Shown here: positions 58,088 to 64,000 of the stretch, piece after piece
Layout: each line of letters starts with the position of its first letter
Numbering within the stretch: position 1 is the stretch's first letter
Assembly: GCA_035772735.1 (NCBI GenBank)
Contig: JASDFA010000002.1
Span: 3,720,001-3,784,000 of the forward strand
Direction: 5' to 3'
Origin: Datura wrightii
Taxonomy: Eukaryota; Streptophyta; Magnoliopsida; Solanales; Solanaceae
Length of the DNA: 64,000 nt
The notes under the pieces: generated by a model
What the model saw: the letters and a program-made list of their open reading frames with translations, nothing else
Told to the model about the DNA's origin: nothing
The model's database searches: none
Made by a program: the position numbers and the translations under genes

Positions 58088-60567
58088 TGTCACGACCCAA
58101 ACGCAGACCTGGACCATAACACGGGACAAAGAGCCCCGAGAGTCTCCAAGTCGACCCATGGCATGAACATTCATCTAACTTCACATCACTTAAGGCGGAA
58201 TATGAACATACGATTAGAGAGAACATAAATGTAACATAATATAGCATGGTAAGCGGAAAGTACTAGAAATAAATAGTAGTTGAGTACTACAATTAGTATG
58301 AAAGCCTCTATCATATCAGATGGGTTGATGGGACAACATCCCTAACTAACCCGGTAAAACTGAAACAAAAAGAACATCAAGGTCTGAACATATGACCCTC
58401 GGAACATGAGGACGCACCAAAAAGGTTGATAGCTAACTCTGAATGGTTTACTAATGGGGATGAGCCTGAGAGCCGGGTCCTGTATCATGAAACAATACAA
58501 CATAGAAAGTATGCGGTCAGAACATGAAATGTACCGAATATGCAAGGTAAGTAAAACGTACATTTAAAATATATAAAAACTCATAAATGATCATAAGAGT
58601 AGGACAACATGCTCAAAATATAAATATCGTAATATAACATAAGGCTCAAGGTTTTCAAAACATTCGTAATACAATCGTAATCATAATCATAAGAGAAAAA
58701 GATTTATTGAACATGACTTGAGCCAATATACATAATCATAAACATTCTTAAATCATGAGGAACCGTGAGAGATTCTCATAACCGACATACCCCATACGAG
58801 CACACATGGAGCCCGAACTGTAACCCTAGTCGGGAGGGCGTTCGTACCTTACCAAGGGTAGAACCATGAAAGGCGTGATATCACCATGAAAAGGGCCATT
58901 TGGGCCATGGTACATTCATAAGGGAGGTCCCAACATGTCCTACGGTGGCACGTAGTTATGAGATCTGGGGCAGAACCTAGGCCCCGAACCTACTCAGTGT
59001 TAAATACTACTCTCAAAACATATATAGTGCTCATAGTATATTATGCATGAGATTCATGGGATAGTTAAATCATAATAATCGTAAACATGCTTGTAAATAC
59101 GTGAACTAGCCATGAAATAAGGCTTGTGAGTCGGCCAAAATATAATTCATAAATCATGGGATTCATGCATACTTGTAGATCATACATATACTTTGCAAAT
59201 CATCAAATCATAGTGGATATTTGAATAAATCCATATTTTCAAAACATAAATCATGATGGGTTTATGAATATCAACAATTGAAGTAAAGATCGTAACTCGA
59301 TTCATTATAGAACATGCATAATTATGCTTAATTTAATAGAAATCGAAATCAATAATTTTATAATCAAAATAGCTGTAGAATCTGATCATAATTTGGAAAA
59401 TATAATATAAGTCACAAAAGAAAATAACCAATTAGTAAATCATTAGAATTCCACAAAATTTAAGTCAAAACTCCATAAAATTTTTGATCAAATTTCATGA
59501 ATTAGGAGAGATTGGGCATGGGTGTGAACGAAGATACCCATTCATAATCCTACATACCTGAGTTGATGATCCCTTGACTTTCCTTGAAGAGTCCAAGAAG
59601 ATTTGAAGAGGTTGAAGAAGAGCCCTAGCTGAGAAAATCTAACTATTGATCTTTTGGAGAGGGTGAGGATTTAGACTAGGTTAATCCCTTTAATCTGACC
59701 TTAAGGAAGCCTAAAATGACATCATTTAGGAGTTAGAAGTATAGGAGCTTACCAAAATACCCCCAAACTGCCAAAAAAAGACTTGGAACTGGCAGTTCCA
59801 ACGACCAACAGGATGGGTCGTTGGTTGCTACAACGGTCCGTTCTGAGGTTCGTTGTTACCTGCTGTTGCTTCACTAAACTGCTCATAACTTTTTACTCCG
59901 AACTCCGATTGATGCAAGGTCGGATGCATTGGAAAGAAGACTTCAAGGAATTCAAGTTAAGGTGCTGAATCATCCAAAAACATTTTGTAAAATGATATCT
60001 ATGGTCATTTTGAAGTTTACCCTTATGAGAACTTATACGAACACTTAATCGGTAAAGGGGCTCTCAACTCAACTTTGTGCTAGAGATTCCTTGTGACCAT
60101 AATTTGCATGTAATGCACTTATTATACTTAGGAATTGATCTTAACACCTTGCTTCCATAAATTCACTGGCTCGAGTCTATCCATACACCTAGAATGGTTC
60201 CGAACTTAGCCCGAGATTTTCAATAAACTAGCAGAACCAACGACCCATCCAACGGGTCATGGTAACAAACAATGAATCGTTGGTCCGTCCGTTGGTTTTG
60301 TCCATTCTTCCTTCAAAATTCTATTAATCTGCTTCAACGATCATAAATAACGACCCGTTCAATCAAACCACGGTCCGTACAATCCCCTCGTGGGTTTTGG
60401 AAAAATTTCTGAAAGCTTTCTGGTAATGAAACAACGAGCACTTCCAACGACATGTTGGACCCTAAAACGAACCATACTGAGATTCGTTGTTTGGTTCTGG
60501 TATTATTTTCTTATTATTTTCTGTTGTAAGCCTAGGGTCTGACCTAGGGAACATTTTGGGTGTTACA
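58088..60567 (-). repeat. 3' LTR of a minus-strand gypsy element
   Basis: About 2.48 kb, TGTCACGACCC to GGGTGTTACA. Its first 400 bp recur at 63604. Around 59790-60480 it contains repeated, partly inverted CAACGACCCAT / GGGTCGTTGG words. Confidence 0.8.
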
Positions 60568-60580
60568 TTATCTCCCCTTT
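60568..60580 (-). promoter_or_regulatory. Polypurine tract of the minus-strand gypsy element
   Basis: AAAGGGGAGATAA on the minus strand, directly before the 3' LTR. Confidence 0.75.
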
Positions 60581-60809
60581 GGAAACATTCATCTCTCGAA
60601 TGTAGATCAAGCATACTGAAAGGCTAGGGAAGAAACTGCCATCCCAAAAACTAAACTGATGGAGTGACCGACTCAAGACTAAGATTCCTTACTGAACTGA
60701 ATTCATGAAACATACGTACATGCTAAGACATGAAAGGAACCGAGAGACATGAACTTGATATGAAACTGAATAGAGCACTAAGGTGAAAACTGATACCTCA
60801 AGCTAGAAC

Positions 60810-61205
60810 TGAGCCAGAAGGGAAAAGATACGGGTTCTCAGTCATTCTATCTACTTCGACCTCCCACTTAGATCCCTCAATAAGATGATTTATCCACAGA
60901 AATTTCACCGAGGATACTTCCTCATTTATCAACTTATGAACCTGATGATCAAGGACCTCGACTGATACCTCCTCCTAGGTAAGGCTGTCCTTCACCCCAA
61001 TGTCCTCTACAGGAATCACTAAAGATGGATCTCTGGTGCATTTCTTCAACAAGGACACATGAAACACCGAATGCATCCAAGCTAACTCCGTCGGTAGCTC
61101 CAACTCATAGGTCATCTTTTCAACACGTCTCATAATCATATATGGACCAACATGCTAAGGACTAAGCTTCCCCTTCCTTCCGATCCTCAAAGAATCAAGA
61201 AATCT
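60810..61205 (-). pseudogene. Gypsy pol C-terminus with chromodomain, decayed
   Basis: On the minus strand: RKGKLSP, MTYELELPTELAWMHSVFHV, SLLKKCTRDPSLVIPVED, then VEVLDHQVHKLINEEVSSVK, FLWINHL and GSKWEVEVDRM. This is the end of integrase followed by a chromodomain, as in Tekay/Del-type chromoviruses. In-frame stops interrupt it. Everything upstream in pol (protease to integrase core) is missing from this element. Confidence 0.75.
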
Positions 61206-62579
61206 CTACTTGCCTCAAACAAAGTTCAAGCATCAAATTATGAATTTGTCCTTTCGTATCCCTTATGAATGATAAAAATCTGGTCAAATATGTATTCTAC
61301 ATAAGAAAATGAAATCATTGACACCCATATTGATATACTTCTATCCTGGCCCAAAAAGTCAATCCAAAAGTCAACCCCGAGCCCGCAAGGGCAAAACTGA
61401 AATTTGAAAATCATGTTACCCATAATGTAAAGAACTCAAATATGAAATTTCATCTAAAACGGAGCTCAAATTGACTTTGAATTTATGAAAATACAGTCTC
61501 TTAACTCTAGATCCAAAATCCTCAATTTTTCTCCAATAAATTCTCGGATGCAAATGAAAACCAACTGACGAAATCATGGAGAAATACCAAATTAAGGTTT
61601 AGAAACTTACCCCCTTGTCAAATGGAGAAGAATGTCGTAAAAATCACTCAATTTTGAGCTCTAACTCCAAATATACTCAAATACAAAATAAACACGGTCT
61701 GTGCAAAAATACACTGTTCAGGTATGTATATAGGGTTGCATCAGCACCTTTAATTTTTACTAATATGGCCATAACTTCATCATATGAATTCGAAATGCAA
61801 CGATTCTTTTTCCTGTAGTTCCCAAATAATGATAAAGATCCACTCATTCAATCAAGCCTCCATTTGGTGCTTGTTTGCCCAGTTAGACGTTATTTTTGCC
61901 CGTTCAAGAATTATTTCATCTTTTGTAATAAAATCCAATCTTGACCTATTGAAATTGCACCAAACTTTTAAGATAACTCCTATAATTAATGTTAAGAATT
62001 TTTAAAGCCTCGAAATAATTTTTCGATCTCAAAAACTAAAAATGAACCTCTGAGTTGTCACATTTTATGCTTAAAATCATGCTAAATACATAAATGTTCA
62101 AATCCACTCGAAACTCATTCAGAATCCTCCAGTCACAAACCAAACATGCAATTCAATCATAAAACACATTCCGGTCCTGTTGAAATTATCAAATCAGCGA
62201 TATGAGGTCATTTTGATCCAAAGTTGACCGTGGTCAAACTTAACTTTCCCAAAGCTCATAAATTCAACCAAAAGTTTAAATCACTCCTGAACACCTCGGA
62301 ATCCATGCAAACTATCAAACTAAGTTATAAATCACCATCCAGAACTAATAGAGCTTTTAGAATCCAACTTCGAGCTCGTTAACCTGAAATGTTGACTTTG
62401 GTCAAACCTCTCAAACTTCAAACCTTCCAAAAATCAAAAATCTTATCCAATCTTCATTGGATCATCTCAGGAATGGTGGCATCCATCTCCGCAAGTCATA
62501 AATAGAAAAGTAAATATACAAAAAGGTTCAAACTAGAGAAATGGGTCAAAGTCACGAAATGACCATGTGGGTTGTTACA
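61206..62579. repeat. Nested LTR-like segment
   Basis: Non-coding sequence unlike either flank, with repeated CAAATTGAC, GGTCAAA and TCCAAAAATC words. It ends in GACCATGTGGGTTGTTACA, a typical gypsy LTR terminus. The left boundary is uncertain. It separates the chromodomain remnant from the rest of the element, so it is probably a nested solo or truncated LTR. Confidence 0.4.
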
Positions 62580-63587
62580 CTTCAAGGCTTGGCTGATAAC
62601 TGTGCTTTCTGAAATTCTACATACCTGACACTCATGGCAGGGATAGGGAATTATCCTGAAGATACACATTTTAACCATCATTTCCATCTTGGGGGAATAT
62701 CCATAGGGCTTAGAGTAAGGAAATTATGAGCATGAATCATTCAAGAAATCTAAGCTGGCATATACTTGATATAACACGATCTTATGAGCCAATAAGGAAA
62801 ATCTTAAGGACTGAGTCCATAGAGACGAGCATGCTGAGAGACATGTGTTTACATACATAACAAGGGACATGACATGAAGCTGAGATTTATGGAATCGTGA
62901 AAGAAGACTAAAATCAATATATGAAGTAGTTGCTTCTCATTCTATGAATCTGAGTACGAATACACGTAAGGAGTACGTGGAACTTAGACATGGGCATAAC
63001 ATGTTCAAATACGACATGAGTAGAGTATCACATAAACTAAAGTACGGAAGGACACCTGAATAAGCGTTGATTAATCTCACATAGTTACTGATCCTGGACC
63101 TTCACAATTGAAACTCAAGGATTGACCTGGTCCTTCACTTTATGATCTCCCCCTTAGCATAGAAGTCATCATTCTGAGGATTGGTCCCCTTCTTAAGGCT
63201 AGGAAAAAAACACCTTTCTCTTGACTTCCCATTTGCCTCTAAGGATATCATGGAAGGCTTCATACTTCTCCAGTCGTATTTTCCCACTCTTTTGGTTCCT
63301 TACTTAAAGTTCACGAATTCTTTTGCCTTAGCTTTTCTTAACTCCTGTTGGGAGAAATGACTCGAGAGCGTCTCTTATTCCACTGACTGGCATTATTCTT
63401 TGGAGTGTGAATACACGAGTTAGAAGGATAGTAAGATATTTCATCGCACGACATAGATCATGAAAGAAAGGAACATTTCCTAAACGTCTCGTAGCCTCTT
63501 CTTCATAAGTGTGGCGCGCTTCACACCTATGAAAAAAACTCTACTTAATGCGGCTTTCAGACACCCTAGGACACTTCAAAACCTAAT
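62580..63587 (-). mobile_element. Residual internal region of the minus-strand gypsy element
   Basis: No conserved domain is legible. It lies between the nested LTR-like segment and the primer-binding site, where gag would be expected. Confidence 0.4.
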
Positions 63588-63600
63588 GCTATGATACCAA
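63588..63600 (-). promoter_or_regulatory. Primer-binding site of the minus-strand gypsy element
   Basis: On the minus strand TTGGTATCATAGC, three bases from the LTR, a tRNA-iMet-type site. Confidence 0.8.
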
Positions 63601-63603
63601 GTT

Positions 63604-64000
63604 TTTCATGACCCGAATGCAGGTCCGGATTGTAACACGGGACAAAGAGCCCCGAGAGACTCTAAGTCGACCCATGGAATGAACATTCATCTAACTTTAA
63701 ATCACTTAAGGCAGAATACTGAACATACGATATAGAGAGAACATAAACATAACATAACATAGCATGGTAAGAGAAAAGTACTAGAAATACACAGCAGCTG
63801 AGTACTACAATTAGTCTGAAAGCCTCTATCATATCAGATGGATTGATGAGACAACATCCCCAACTAACCAGGTAAAAATGAAACAAAAAGAACATCAAGG
63901 TCTGAACATATGACCCTCATAACATGAGGACGCACCAAAAGGGTTGATAGCTAACTCTGAATGGATCACTAACGGGGATGAGCCTGAGAGCTGGGTCCTG
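63604..64000 (-). repeat. 5' LTR of the minus-strand gypsy element (runs off the window)
   Basis: Matches 58088 onward at about 95% by eye over the 397 bp visible (GGGACAAAGAGCCCCGAGAG, GTCGACCCATGG). The window ends inside it. Confidence 0.85.

Overview
The window is nuclear plant DNA, almost certainly from a Solanaceae species (tomato, potato, pepper or a relative). It is AT-rich. Host genes have many small exons with GT-AG introns, and they are separated by Ty1-copia, Ty3-gypsy, Mutator-like and hAT elements and SINEs of types known from Solanaceae. The species call rests on repeat and gene character only; no search was run.

Layout. 1-9.9 kb: a small family of cysteine-rich secreted peptides (1896-2102, 9486-9713, and a decayed copy at 2363-2560). 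A 5.28-kb Mutator-like element (3256-8538) sits inside the cluster, flanked by a 10-bp direct repeat. It carries a broken MURA transposase, an antisense Ulp1-type ORF, three tandem arrays and a fragment of a CYP81-type cytochrome P450. 10.4-15.4 kb, minus strand: CTU2/NCS2, tRNA wobble-uridine thiolation, reconstructed as seven exons. 15.5-16.5 kb: a probable TIR element filled with GGT/GAT repeats. 16.8-22.4 kb, minus strand: a decayed copia element. 23.3-25.6 kb, plus strand: an intact five-exon gene for a plant helix-turn-helix protein. 26.7-32.1 kb, minus strand: a 13-exon SMT1 (sterol C-24 methyltransferase) with a one-base deletion in exon 12. 33.1-39.2 kb, plus strand: a second copia element related to the first. 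39.6-41.6 kb: two fold-back elements. 41.7-56.9 kb: six ~0.8-kb tandem copies of a rearranged CDC48 (p97/VCP) fragment, ending in a single D2 tail. The array is interrupted by an hAT-like element in unit 3 and by a 9.4-kb chromovirus-type gypsy element in unit 5. 57-64 kb: another hAT-like element, then a minus-strand, internally deleted gypsy element whose 5' LTR runs off the window.

Only three host genes look like conserved single-locus genes (CTU2, the HTH gene, SMT1), and they lie between the two copia elements and the peptide cluster. They have no shared pathway; this is not an operon. The most unusual structures are the gene-carrying Mutator element with its ~173-bp array, and the CDC48 fragment array.
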